Shown: positions 44,429 through 56,500, counted from the stretch's first letter. The stretch: DNA of 64,000 nucleotides from Taxillus chinensis (GCA_023512835.1 CM042092.1:45192535-45256534), one strand, 5' to 3'. The notes: generated by a model not told the origin, from the letters alone. Translations and numbers: made by a program.

Positions 44429-45260
44429 TCACTTGGCTTTTGTGGATAAACCGCTACTCAGAAAGGTAACATGTAAGCGAGGAAAGCCTCTTTTCTTCTT
44501 GTATTGGCCTTTTATGCAACCTTGCCATTCTGATTTCTTTCCGTTTGGTAACTTCCCTATGTCTGTGACTCTTGTGGGCATGTAGCCCATATGAAACTTT
44601 TCGGTATTTTCTCGGATGGTCAATGATTTTTGAATCTTTTGAGCTCCCAGGCCTAATCCTTGCCCCGGTTTATACCCTTGTTTCATCATGGTTGTTGGAA
44701 TCATTCTTGCGGCCTTCAAAAGATAATGGTTTAGGGCGAGTGACGTTCACCATCTCAAACGCCCGATAGGAGCATTCCGGAACATCCTCATTATTTTCAA
44801 TATAGAGGATCGATGCCGGGCTGGGAAGAGGAAACTTGTCTCTCCGAAGATGCAAATGAGTTGGTCCCATTACAAATTTCATCTTTTGGTGGAGGCTTGA
44901 TGGCACTACTCCCGCCATGTGGATCCAAGGTCTTCCCAACAAACGCCTATAATAGGATCGGCGTAATGTCCATCACTGAAATTCCACCATAAAGGTAGCT
45001 GGTCCAATCGGGAATGGAATGTCCAAAATTCCCACCACATCACGTTTTCCTCCATCGAGTGCCCGTACCTTCATTGTACAAAGGGTACATATGGATGCGT
45101 GTCGCGCGTTGTTGCGATATGTAAGGGCATAATATTCAAACGAGCCGTTGTCAATGAGCACTCGGGCATGGTGTGCTCCTTACACTTAACCGTAATGTGT
45201 AAGCTTTTATGTGTCCCTTCCCTTCCAGAGGCAAACGTCATCTCCAAAGCTAATGACATT
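44429..45260 (-). pseudogene. pro: Protease and G-patch of element G
   Basis: MLIDNGSFEYYAL (about 45120-45161) holds the active-site Asp in the DNGS form used by Tat proteases. VRALDGGKRDVVGILDIPF and IGPATFMVEFQ follow. LGRPWIHMAGVVPSSLHQK (about 44880-44942) is the C-terminal strand block. Next comes a G-patch, MMKQGYKPGQGLG at about 44640-44680, an RNA-binding motif found after protease in Ogre/Tat. The pieces are in separate frames. Confidence 0.82.
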
Positions 45261-45860
45261 GTTCATGATGAGATTACCGGCGATTCCATCAACATTCACC
45301 ACCGAGACCGGTCGGAGGAACATAGGCTTGGCTCGGGAACTTTCATTAGTGCTTCCCGGTGAGATTGGAAATCCATCATTAAAGAGAGCAAGGAGATGCG
45401 AGCCGGTTGTCGTCTTAACTGATCCATAATATTATACTTTGCTCTGCTTCATAAGTTTCAGAAATTCTATAGTCTCTTCTTCAAGGACAGGGTGTTCCTT
45501 TCCATGTTGCCTCCAAGATTGGCTCAATGGCTTGTTCTGACGCTGTTCTTTCCTTGCTTTGTCGCCCACATTAGGGGCATAAGCCCGACCACTCCTAGTT
45601 TTCTTTTCTCGTGCGGTGGCTCCTAAACTACTTCACGTTTGTAGTTCCATGGGACTGCATTATTTGTCTTGTAAGGAAAGGGGCAGGAACACGTATGGTG
45701 AGAGGTGTAATTCCATGAGGCAGCCATTCTGGGATTTTACCTTTTTGTCGCACAAGACTTGCATTATGTATAGTGAGAGGCTTGATTCCATGTGGCAATA
45801 GTGGGATTTCTAGAGTCTTAACATTCAAGACAAGGGGTTTTGGCATCCATGATGGTTTGT

Positions 45861-47700
45861 ATGACATGTCTCCTTAGCTTATGTGGCTTTAATGGTCTGC
45901 CTCTTCTTTTGAGAATTCGATCATCCTCTAGTCCATGAGCTTTTGTACTATGCTAGGGAACTTGCTACATTGTTCGATGTCGTGTCCCCGTGATATCTTG
46001 TGATAAGGGCATTGTTTCTCCCCATCTCTTCCCTTTTCCTGCCTTTTGGCATGCCTTTACTTAGTATATACCCATGTTCCTATAGTAGGGTAAACAAATA
46101 TGTCTTCTCCATTTATACTTGGGAGACCTTCGCACCGTCCTTTAGTCTCGATATTAGTAACATTATTGGAGTGTTCAGGGAGAGGGTTACCGTTCACATT
46201 TGGCGTCCCCATCATGGTGGAAAAATCTAACCAATTTGCATCTTTCAACGCTCGACCTTCAGTTTGAATGCTTTATGCGTTTCATATCATGTCTGCTCGC
46301 ACCCTATGGTACTCACATCTGGCATCTAGTTTATACCAAGCCGGGGGCGGAGACCTTATTTCTCCCAAGGGTGTAGGGAGTACCAGCCTTGCTTTTAAAA
46401 GCTTGGGGTATAGTTCAGCGTATGTCATTGGAATGGGATCGAACACTTGTCGTGGCCGACGAGGGGGCCTGATTTGACCGCATGCCGGGTCCTGGGCCCT
46501 TGGTTGCTCCTGTCCCTGGAATGGGGGTCTAGGTCCTTCCAGATCCGACACCTTTCATTGCTCTTAGTATGGTGCTCTCGATTGAAATGGGTTTGGTGCC
46601 ATTGGATATGGAAATGGAACCCACCTTGTGGCAAATAGGGCGTGAATTGGGGAGCGAGCAGGTGCGAGCATGGCGGCTACCGTTGACCCTCCGTAGTATC
46701 CCGATGTTTGGTAGAATGTCGGTTGTGTTGTTGGATTCGATTGATGTACCAGATTGGTTTCACTTTCTTTCTTCTTTGCCAATGGTTGAAACCTTTTTGA
46801 TGCCTGGTGCATCACCCTTTAGCTTTTTGCCTTTAATTCCACTTCCTACACATTCACCAGATGCGACCAAGTTTGCAAAATTCTTGGAGACGTTGCCGAT
46901 CAATTTCTCGTAATATACACCTTTAAGTGTGTTAATAAAAAGAGTAGTGAGTTCTCTTTCTATAAGGGAGGTTGGACCTCCACACGGTCTCTCTCCATCT
47001 CTTTTGCGTAATCCTTAAAGATTTCGTCGAACCCCTTTTCCAAGGATTGTAGGGTTAGTCGATCTAGTACTAGCTCGGTGACATGTTTGTATTGTGCCAA
47101 GAAGGAAGTAGTTAATTCTTTCCATGTCTTGATGCGGTTACCATCCAACTAAAAGTACCCATTGAGGGATGCACCGGTTAGGCTTTCCTGGAAACAATGC
47201 ATAAGGAGCTTGTCTTCACCTGTTTAGGCTGCCATCTTTTGACAATACATGGCTAGGTATGTCCTCGGACAACGGGTTCCGTTGAACTTCTCGGACTCGG
47301 CATCTTGAGTTTGGGTGGTAGCACCACTCTAGGGACTAAGCATAAGTCTTGTGGGCTAATCATGCCATAGTTGTCGATGCCTTCTATGGCTTTCAATCTT
47401 TCCTCCGATCATCTTAGAGTGGGAGACTCAATGTTTTCTTTGGGAGTTGGGGATCCCACCTTCCCATTGCATGTCCCGATGCCGGCATAGTGAAGTGAGT
47501 TTGATTTGGAGTTGGGGGTTATGCGATAGTAGGGTGATATGTTGGCCTCCTGCCCCTGCTCTTGATGGGGATTTGTAGTTCTCCCTGTCAGGATTCTTTC
47601 TCTTTCTTCAGTCAGCTTGGTGAGCATGTCCATCATCAAGGCCATTTGCCCCTGTAGGGCTTGTTGTGACTATTCCAAACCCATGAGTCTGTTCTTTGCT
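45861..47700 (-). pseudogene. gag: gag of element G
   Basis: Read right to left: an N-terminal part (MALMMDMLTKLTEERERIL, 47580-47645), the gag core (NRIKTWKELTTSFLAQYKH, 47085-47140, with EVQPPL at 46970), a proline-rich linker, then PIPMTYAELYPKLLKARLVL (about 46385-46445) and PPAWYKLDARCEYH (46315-46360). The CEYH.AG..GH block is the Tat zinc motif; its second half is destroyed here by frameshift, but GHSTE-like parts persist downstream. ORF pieces change frame five times or more. Confidence 0.8.
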
Positions 47701-48169
47701 TAAGTCTGCCATTGGTTGTGGTTATGATACCTGATCATGCCGGGATCCAGATTGTAAAAGTGCACAATCCTTGAGAGAGGCTGCTACCCACATGGATACA
47801 AAGTAATGTTTATTTGATTTTTTTAATTAATTTTTTATTTTATATGCATGTGTGTATGAAATGAATGAATGTGTGATGAAGGGTTAGATAACAAACAAAT
47901 TTATTGTAATCATTTCAAACAAACATTAAAAGACAAACATACAATGCTAAAATGTTAAGTGAAATGAAACTATCACTACTGAGGATCTTAGCATTCTTCC
48001 AATCATCTCTAAGTAGCAGGCGCCTCTTCCTCTGGGTTGGTCGCTCACCTGTTTCCTCTCCCTCTGCTTTAATATGGTCTCGACTTGTTTTTCCCTCAAC
48101 TACAACCTCTAAAGTGTTCCTTCAAGAGATGTTTCTAGCCTTTGGATCTACTGCCTTAGAGTCTGATTC
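47701..48169 (-). other. Spacer between ORF1 and gag of element G
   Basis: AT-rich, including a TTTGATTTTTTTAATTAATTT-like tract near 47815. No coding support; probably the untranslated gap before gag. Confidence 0.6.
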
Positions 48170-49400
48170 TCCTAATGGATAGCTCTCATGTCTGTAGTTA
48201 ACTGTGGTTTGTGTTGTACCCTCCAAGATACGTATGTGGGATAAACACCAGGTTTTGAACTATTGGGTTGGATCTTGTATGGGGTGGACCATGCCTGATA
48301 CATTTTTTTGCCTTTTTCTGTGACCATGGTTCTGCTGTAAGTGAACTCACAATCTTCCATGCCGAATAGCACGGGGATAATCTGATGACGCCCAACTTGA
48401 CTTCCACCTACGGCGATGTATATGCGGTTCCTCCCCAAGGACCTAAAAGTGGAACCCATTTTAGTCCCCGCGGCTATAAGTCATGGAGACTACCGGTATC
48501 CAAGGAGCAGTTTAGGTAATGTCAGCTTCTGTGAGGTTCTCTAACTTTTCCTCCAGTCTTCAAAGCCTTTAAGTAAACTCCATTTGTTGAGTAGAATATA
48601 CAGTAAGGTCGTGGCTGGCACTTGGTAAACAACGGAAAGCGAGGAACACTACAAGGGAAATGACCTTGCAAAGTGAGGTACATAGGAGAGGCAGGCACCC
48701 CATGAATTGCCCCAAGCCCTTACTCCTTAGATAAGTAAGAGATCAAATGGTTTCCACCAATATAACGGGAGTAGGGTCACATCCTTTGAGTACCTTGGAC
48801 CAAATCCACAATTGCTCCATCAATGTAGGCCGGTATCCTCGGGAAAATGACTAGCCCGTATATAGCTGGCGTAAGCAACTTGTGTGCCCCTGTTTCGTTG
48901 CGGTCTGTATCATTTCTTTGATTGTTGCCCATGGAAGATATTCTCGCCCACCATAGGTTGTGGCCGTTGGTGAGTCTCATCGCGGCTTTCCCATTATCTC
49001 GAAGAAGGCCTTCGACATGATCTTCTAGGCTCCGATAAATAAATCTTCCTTTTGTTTTCTTAACCGGGATATCTAGTAACCTTCTATATTCCTCTACGGT
49101 GGGAACAAGATCTACACTTGCTGAAGTCAAAACACCGCCATCGAGGCTCCCAAAAATATATGGCTGCCCCAAGCATATCCTTGTCGGCTAGTTGATTACA
49201 TGGAGCAAATCCCCAAACTCATTAGTATATGATACTTTCAGTTTCGTCCGACCACTTGCCTCCATATCGTCTCGTACCTCCTTAGTGTAGTCCAATTGAT
49301 CTTCTATGATAACATGTTCTGCTCCGTGGGCTTCTCCCGGTGGAAAATCTCTAAGGCGAAGTTGAATGTCCCCGAGATGTGGGCCACCACTGCGGCCACC
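48170..49400 (-). pseudogene. ORF1 upstream of gag in element G
   Basis: A Tat/Ogre-specific first ORF. Motifs on the minus strand: FGDLLHVI (about 49200-49225), LGQPYIFGS/AAIYFWEPRWRCF in two frames (about 49120-49165), then VDLVPTVEEYRRLLDIP (about 49065-49115), the conserved patch of this domain family in plant retrotransposons. The C-terminal part is seen as GVYPTYVSW and QPNSSKPG (48230-48300). The role of ORF1 is unknown. At least four frame breaks. Confidence 0.7.
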
Positions 49401-50112
49401 TCCTTATCCCGAGGGCCTTAGGAGATGACTAAAAGTTGCCATGCCTATGGGAATGTCGTGTTATGCATGATGACGGGGTTGGGATTTGGTTTAATACATA
49501 TTAAGGTAAATAGGCGGGGATAAAAGAATAAACCAATAGTAAAGTAAATATTATGTGCAGGAGGATGACTTAAGGACTACCTACAAAATAAAGGTTAGCA
49601 TGGCATGGAATGAGCTAAACAACATATGGGTCAATGCCCCGATGGGCTTCATTTCTAAACTTATCTTATTCGTTTGGTTCCCAAACTTCCTGCTGAGGGC
49701 TCCGTACACCATGGGATTTACCGAAGAGGTGTTTTAAAAGGACGAGGCCTTGAAAGAACCTCAAGCTTGAGTGAGGAGTCCGAGGCCCCATTGCGGATAA
49801 TGATCAACGCGACTGGGGACCGTCTTGAACCTCGCTAACCTAGATTGTGCTAAACTTAGTGTATGGGGTTATGTATGGATGCAACATGTAGAAAAAGCGA
49901 TAAATCATAACTATGATGACACATTTCCGCATTTACAAAAATAACAAATATCACGGTAGTTAAAGCATATAGATGAATCACAATTACGATTAAGAAAACA
50001 AGATGACTGTAAAGTGTATAAATTAATCACAACTATTATGGCGGTAACTATATACAAAAATAAAATAACCTCCTATTCCTAATGTTAGACCTAACTCTCT
50101 AAAGTTTGTACA
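49401..50112 (-). other. Leader of element G
   Basis: Untranslated region between primer site and ORF1. No motif recognised; a short plus-strand ORF (49555-49737) is not supported. Confidence 0.6.
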
Positions 50113-50131
50113 CGTCCCAGTAGTCGCTAGC
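50113..50131 (-). other. Probable primer-binding site of element G
   Basis: Minus strand, directly after the LTR end: AGCTAGCGACTACTGGGAC. It resembles the TGGCGACTCTGCTGGGGA type found after Tat LTRs. Element I has a similar stretch at 58060-58080. Confidence 0.5.
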
Positions 50132-50754
50132 TGTCATCACTAGTTTTCGTCCGGGCCCGTTTGGGGTGGGCTCAAATTCAAACCAACGGTGAGAAATTTA
50201 GAGTCTTCACCAACTGTTTTTGGGGTTCGATTGGATACCCTCTCTTTAAGTAGTTTAAAGGTGTGGTCTGCGTTATCCGAGAAGGGTTCGGGAGTTGGTT
50301 ACGTGCGGGAGGATTAGCACCCCCTACGAGTGCCCTTTTGGTATCTATTCTCAGAAGAGGAGGTTTTTATTTCTATGCATTGTTTTGGATTGGAAAGTCT
50401 ATGCTTTTTACTTAGCTAAATTATTTGTCAAAGTTATGGTTAAAATTGATTTACTTAAATTTCTAAAGGAAATCCTAAATGTTTTGTTTTGTTTTTTTGT
50501 TTTTAAATGGAACCTTAAATCTTTTTGGTTTTTGGTTTGAAAACATTTTTTTGTTTTTTTTATTTATTTTATTAGTATTAATTTATGACATTTCCTAATC
50601 TAAAGTGAAGCCACAAATGTATAGTTCTAAAGGATGCATGTGAGTGGAGAGGTTTTAATTTTTGTTGTTGTGGTGGTTATAAAAGGACACGCTTATCCAT
50701 TTTTGGTTTTTTTTGTTTTTATATTTTCTTTGTTTGTTTTATTTTTTGGTGTTG

Positions 50755-51430
50755 GAAAATATACCCAAGAAAACTAAGAAAACTATCATTATCACCATCT
50801 CTTTTTTTTTTTATCTTTTTTATATTTATTTGTCAAAACATTTTAATATTCCTTTTTTTTTAAGTGAAAAACATACCTAATAAAACCGAACTAAATATAT
50901 TTATATCACCATATTATTATTATTAAAAAAAAATTACATCTTTAAGTTTTGTTTTTTTTGTGTTTTTTTTATTGGAAAATATACCTAATAAAACCAAGAA
51001 AAATATATTTATATCACTATATCATTATTATTTGAATTTAAAAAAAACCCAGAAAAATATCTATATCATTATATTCTATTTATGTGAAAAAAAACATTTT
51101 TTTTACATCTTTTGTTTTTTTTTTTTTTGAAAACTAACCTACTGACACTAAGAAAAATATTTATATCATTATATTCTATTTATATGAAATAAAAAAATTA
51201 TTTTTTATATCTTTTTTTTGGAAACTAACTTAATAAAACCAAGAAAAATATCTATATCACTATATTCTATTTATGTGAATTAAAAAAAATATTTTCTCAT
51301 CTTTTGTTTTTTTATTGGAAAATATACCTAATAAAACAAAAAATATATATTTATATCACTATATTATAACAAAACGTTTTTTTTCACCTTTTAATTTTTT
51401 TGTTTTTTTTTTGTGGAGAACATGCCTAAT
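50755..51430. repeat. AT-rich tandem repeats in the 5' LTR of G
   Basis: Six diverged 95-105 bp units as in 36395-36960, with longer T-runs. Confidence 0.75.
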
Positions 51431-52752
51431 GTAACCATATTACTATATTATTCTAATTATATTGATTTGAGTTTTAAAAAAAAACTTTTTTTTTACTTCT
51501 TTTGTTAATCACAATAAAATAAAATAAAATAACATATAATATAAATAAATAATTAAATACAAAAATTAAACTACTGTGTGGTGTGTGTAGCGGAATACTA
51601 AATATAATCTCTCTTGTTCTCCCTTTTTTGTCTCTCTTTTTTGTTTTTGTTTTTTTTTTGCTTTCTACGCATTACAATTACATACAACAAAACACACAAA
51701 CAAAATTAAAAAAATTACATCGCTTAAACGAAAAGAAGAAACACAAATAATAAAAACGAAAGTTATAAACATAAAACAAATAATAAAGGTAGTAGAACCG
51801 ACTTTTCCGATCTTGGCAACAACACCACATCCGAGCTATCCTATTGCCATTGGTAGTATTGAAAGAACCTCCGAGTCCAGTGGGGAACTGTGAACTCGCC
51901 TTGTGCAACATGCCGGAGATTGGTCGGAATTTAAGATTGACGCGGAGATGGATGAAATTTGGGAGGGGTCGGAGATGATTGAATTTGTGGCTTTAAAGGA
52001 AGGGAGATATGTAAAGATTTTTTTGTTTTTTTTTTTTGAAGATTGAAAAATGAGAGAGAGGATGATTTGTTTTTTTTGAATTTTCGTAGGATTTTTTTTG
52101 GAATGAAATTTGATTTGTGTTTTGGGAAAGGAGAGTGGAGAGGAAGAAAGAGAGTGAGGTTTTTTTTTATGAATTTTTGTGGGATTTTGGGATGGAAAAT
52201 GGGGTTTTTAATTTGGTTTTTGGGAAGAAACATGAAGAGAAAGGAAGATAGAAAATGGTTTTTTTTTTTGGGATTTGGAAGAGAGAGACGTAGAGAGAGA
52301 GGTGCGTGGGTTTTTTTTTTTTTTTTTGGGAGTTGATGGGTGATTGGAGAGAGTGGGAGAGAGAGTGGGTGATTGGAGAGAGAGAGAGTGATTGACAAGA
52401 GAGTGAATGTGTGTGATGATTTCTTTTGGGTTACGGGAGGAGAGCTCGCAGGAGAGAGAGAGAGAGAGATGTCGGGACTTGACAAGAGAGATGTCAGGAC
52501 TTGTTTTTTTTAATGGAAGGAAATCGTAAGAGAGAGAGAGAGAGTCGGTGGGAGAGAGATGTCATTTTATGTATGAATGATTTATTGATTTCTTTATTTG
52601 TCCCAATTAATACACACCTATTATTGCCATTTCTTCTTGCCGAGATTACGCAAAAGTCTTGTCATGTTATTCACCCAATCATTGTTTTGGTTTATTGTTT
52701 ATAATTCATGTTTGGTCAATCATAGTGGTAGAAAAATCAATTTTAATACGGT

Positions 52753-52757
<5 letters not shown>

Positions 52758-52805
<48 letters not shown>
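52758..52805. repeat. AT microsatellite in the 5' LTR of G
   Basis: About 24 AT units. The 3' LTR has only ATTATATATAAT at the same place (38281-38292). Confidence 0.95.
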
Positions 52806-52807
<2 letters not shown>

Positions 52808-53598
52808 GAAAGTGCGAGAACATGTAGGGTTTTTTGTTTTTTTTAAAATTTGATTTGAAAACAAATTTGAATTAGTGAGAACGTGTAGTTTATTGATTCG
52901 TGAACGTGCTTATTGAGGTGTGTACGGTTCATGAACAGTATGCGGGATTGCTATTCACTTTTTCGTTGTTTTTTATAAGAGTTTGGGATCAAATACGTAT
53001 ATGCAACTCGGGTCCGAAAAGAAAATTAGCTATGAACTCGGGGTGTCATGACGGGCGACTCCGTATCCCTTTTTTTTGTTTGTTGTTTTTTAAATGTGAA
53101 AATGGGCTCATTTTGTGTTAAGACCGCATCTTCGCGTCTTGAAACTATCTTATTACCAACAAAATAAAAATAAAAATAAAAATAAATAAATTAATTAATT
53201 AATTAAATTTTAAATTTTAAAATTTATTTTTAAAAAAAATACTACGGGAGCGAATATATACAATATGTATATCAAAATTCTCATAACGACGAGTAGAATA
53301 GGAAAATGAGGTTCGTGACCCCATCCGAAGTGCTTTTTTGTAAAGTCAATTGTTGTTTTGACTACCGTTAGTGGCTTTGAATCTTGTTAGACCTTATCTT
53401 TTTCGTTTGACTTAGAATTGAGCGTGGTCGAAGTCGTTGGTCCTCGAATTTGATTTTCTATTGCCCAGGACTGTCTCTTTCATATCCTTTGTCTCAATGG
53501 CCATGCCTCTTTATTAATTTATTTACATAAAGTGAGTAATAGATAGGGAAAAAATATAAAGTTGAAAAGGTCCAACCCGGACAAAATGAGGTCCAACA

Positions 53599-54452
53599 CA
53601 ATGACGACCCTAGTGGGTCCGCCTCCCCATCATCTAGCTCCTCTTAGCTATACGAGCTATCTCAACAACCTTAGCATAGGTCCTCAACCACAGTATCGCC
53701 ACCCTCTGCCTAAGGGCTGGTCGGAGACCCAAGGTGAAGTTGTGGGCCTTCAGATCCTCCATCGCCATAGTTTCGGGAGCAAATCTATTCAAGCTCCAGA
53801 ACTCCCGCTCATACTCGGGCACTGTCCTCAATCCCAACTTCAAGCTACCAAATTCCTCCCTCTTTTGCCACCTCAATGACTCGGGGAAGAACTCATCATG
53901 GAAGAGCTGTAAAAACTCCTCCCACAACATGAATTGCACTGCATGGCTTCCCGCTACACTCTGCCACAACTCCAAGGCATTCCCCTCTAACTGCCGAATG
54001 GCAAACCTCACCTTATCCTCCTCCCGGGGTAGGAGAAAGGAAAACACATGCTCTATCTGCCTCAACCAGTGCTCAGCCACCACTGGATCCACTTCGCCCT
54101 TGAACCTCGGCGGTTGCTCCTTACGGAACTTCGTCACCACGTCATCCTCTACACGATCAATCAATACGCCACCCAGCGAACTCTCATGCTCACAAGGTAA
54201 CTCCCCCACTGGTTGTGGTTGTTGTGGTGGTGGTGGAACCACCTGCTGTGCTGCCATCTCACAATGCATTTCCTCCCAAACCTCTTGCCGGATACCCTCC
54301 CTCAACTCTTGGACTTCCTATCGGATGCCCTCTCGCAGCTGTGCCAATAGCAGCGCATTCCTCCAAGCGGGCTTCCCTACACCTGGACCCTCATGGGCAG
54401 ATGACTCATCAGCCACTGCCCCAGATGCACATGTCACTCTCCTCGGTGGCAT
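53599..54452 (-). pseudogene. gag: gag of element H (3'-truncated)
   Basis: ATG at 54452 (MPPRRVT, as in A). The main open frame (53634-54305) has FRKEQPPRFKGE, WLRQIEHVFSFLLPREEDKV, LQLFHDEFFPESLRWQKREE, FAPETMAMEDLKAHNFTLGL and VEIARIAK. An amber stop at about 54317 (CGATAG in place of CAG) splits off the first 45 codons: a C-to-T change at a CAG, the typical decay of methylated CHG. The gag core is otherwise cleaner than in A. It is cut at 53599 by G, before the zinc knuckles. Confidence 0.87.
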
Positions 54453-54950
54453 TCTTACTACACAAAGTAAGCAACACAAACGTCAAAATGCATTTGAAAT
54501 CTATCGAGTCTCACTACATCTACCCCATTTTGTTTTAATTCAATTATCACATTGCATTACACACATTGCACACATTTGGTTCTCATTGAATCACATTGCA
54601 CAAGCATCAATCTCACAAGCACACAGTCAATAACATAGGTACATTTTCTCGTAGTCATGCTCAAGTTATCGCAAAATCAAAGTTGCACAATTAAAGCTTT
54701 ATCAAGTACTTTATTCATATTTTCCTATCATATTTAAAGTTTTGTCACGGTTATCCACACAATCACACATAAACAACAAATGCAACTAGTGCCCTAATGT
54801 CAATGCATGCAAATCCTACCCACAGATGAACTACCCCAAGTACACCTTAGAGGCTCAAAGAGGACCATGTTGATCAAGCATGTCCCTCCAGGATCCTCCA
54901 AAGGACTCAAGATAACCAAATCCGCCCACTACCCTATGCCAACTAGACCA
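54453..54950 (-). other. Leader of element H
   Basis: About 500 bp between primer site and gag. Rich in CACA/CATTGCA words. No ORF supported. Confidence 0.65.
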
Positions 54951-54963
54951 TGTTTTGATACCA
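54951..54963 (-). other. Primer-binding site of element H (diverged)
   Basis: Minus strand TGGTATCAAAACA, 3 bp after the LTR. Only the first eight bases match the Met-tRNA site of A (TGGTATCAGAGC). Confidence 0.7.
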
Positions 54964-54966
54964 TAT

Positions 54967-56043
54967 TGTCATGCCTCGGTTTTCCAATAAAAGGAAACCG
55001 ATTCGTGACTCTCCTTTACCCACGCGGTGGATAAGGGAGTTAGGATAGTTAATACCCATAGAACATCACAAACACCCACAATAGATATCCATAAGACAAA
55101 CGACATCACTTTATTAACTTAAAAACCTTTTACATTGTTTCCCCCATTGGGTTACATTAATTCCCTCAAAATAACATAAAATAAAACACAACAAATAACT
55201 CGGTCTTCCACCTTGGTGTTCCACCTAACGCTTTGTAGGTTCCTAAAAACAAACAAGACACGGTAGAAGGGGTGAGCAACTACGTCTCGATGGGGATGAT
55301 GTCTCCCCAACCCATCTCATGCTCCTAGCATCTATATGTCAACGCGCACAAGTGCTGTGTCGTGGCGATAATATATAAACAGGTTATAATCAACGTTTAT
55401 AAATATGTGAACACACAAACAAAACCACTAAGGCATGTATAACCATTTCCACATCCACACAGGCTTCACAACCACAGCCACACAGGCTTCACGACCCACA
55501 TAGGCTGCCACAACCATAGCCACATGCTCCACGCCCACATAGGCTACCACACCACATCCACACAGGATCCACAATTCCACATAGCACACTTACAAGCACA
55601 ACATAACAATGTATATCCACAACACATCAATAACACATGTACTCAACACCCATCATACAAGCCACAATAAGGTCAAGTCCACATAATATATTCCCAACCA
55701 CAACCCTCATATAGTTCCTCAGTTTTCCCATGAGATTCTATTGTGATATTAATACGCGCGAACACGATCACACCACGAAACGAGCCCTTAAGCCCCATTG
55801 ACCCTAGATTCATCAACATATACAAGCATAACATGCCAATAAAGGCCAGCATTCATATAGGCGATCACACCTATATGAATTTACATATACATCAATGAGC
55901 AATTCCAAGGCCCGACCCTAGAATAAGTTTTGAGGGAATAAAATCCCTACCTCGAATTTGGTTGCGTTAAGGTTTGGAATCGAAGACCCTCCTTACTCCT
56001 CTCCAAAGGCGTCTCTCCGAACGCAAGTACCAACGAATGCACC

Positions 56044-56075
<32 letters not shown>

Positions 56076-56108
56076 GTGGCGACTAGGGTTTTCTTTCCTA
56101 GAAATATA

Positions 56109-56169
<61 letters not shown>

Positions 56170-56500
56170 GACAACACGCTACCCAAGGCCAACATGGCCC
56201 AAGACGTGTCGACCTCGTGTTGACCTCTGCTTTACTTGGACTACGATGTTGCGACTCAATCGGGGTTAACAATGCCACAAACTACTACGGGCTACTAAGG
56301 CATGTTCCGTGCTAAGGGATCGCTCGGATCCTTACTTCGTATGAAGAGTTCCCTCTGATCCTTACTCCTCCGTATGAATAGAAGATATGGACTAGACGAA
56401 AATGCTCCGATTTGACCACAATGCTCGGATTTGCTTCCAATGGATCTGGACTAACTTTCTACTAATCCGGATTAACTTCCCACTGATCCAGACTAACACT
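54967..56500 (-). repeat. 5' LTR of element H (lacks about the first 75 bp)
   Basis: Ends GGCATGACA on the minus strand at 54967. 56166-56500 matches 19360-19705 of LTR D. Holds a CT run (56048-56077) and an AT run (56111-56165). Between 55400 and 55620 are repeated CCACACAGGCTTCCAC-like words. Cut at 56500 by element I. Estimated full LTR about 1.6 kb. Confidence 0.87.
56111..56165. repeat. AT microsatellite in LTR H
   Basis: About 27 AT units. Its counterpart in LTR D is the place where element C ends (19326/19327). Confidence 0.95.

Larger units (their letters stand above)
36359..53598 (-). mobile_element. Element G: Tat/Ogre-like Ty3/gypsy element
   Basis: Read right to left: 3467-bp 5' LTR, primer site, ORF1, gag, protease with G-patch, RT, RNase H, archaeal-type RNase H, integrase, long 3' UTR with a minisatellite, and 3' LTR cut by E. 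The second RNase H before integrase, the ORF upstream of gag and the G-patch are hallmarks of the Tat/Ogre lineage. All frames are heavily broken. It sits in gag of the Tekay element H/D. Its outer 3' LTR part (about 700 bp) is missing, probably in the deletion at 22204. Confidence 0.9.
50132..53598 (-). repeat. 5' LTR of element G (3467 bp)
   Basis: In element orientation it starts TGTTGGACCTCATTTTG at 53598 and ends GATGACA at 50132. Homologous to 36359-39121. The AT run 52758-52805 is greatly expanded over the 3' copy. Start and end match LTR I (56501-58059), which is much shorter. Confidence 0.92.
53599..56500 (-). mobile_element. Element H: 5' half of a Tekay-like element
   Basis: Read right to left: 5' LTR (start cut by I), primer site, leader, gag up to about codon 270 where G begins. 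Same family and strand as D, and complementary in content, so D and H are probably one element of about 9-10 kb split by G, E and a deletion. Confidence 0.85.

Noticed and set aside
52598..52853. ORFs with long IYIYIY runs (also at 55947-56315, 19237-19464, 18253-18444)
   Set aside because: They only translate AT microsatellites inside LTRs.
53734..54633. 299-codon plus-strand ORF
   Set aside because: A shadow of the gag of element H on the opposite strand.
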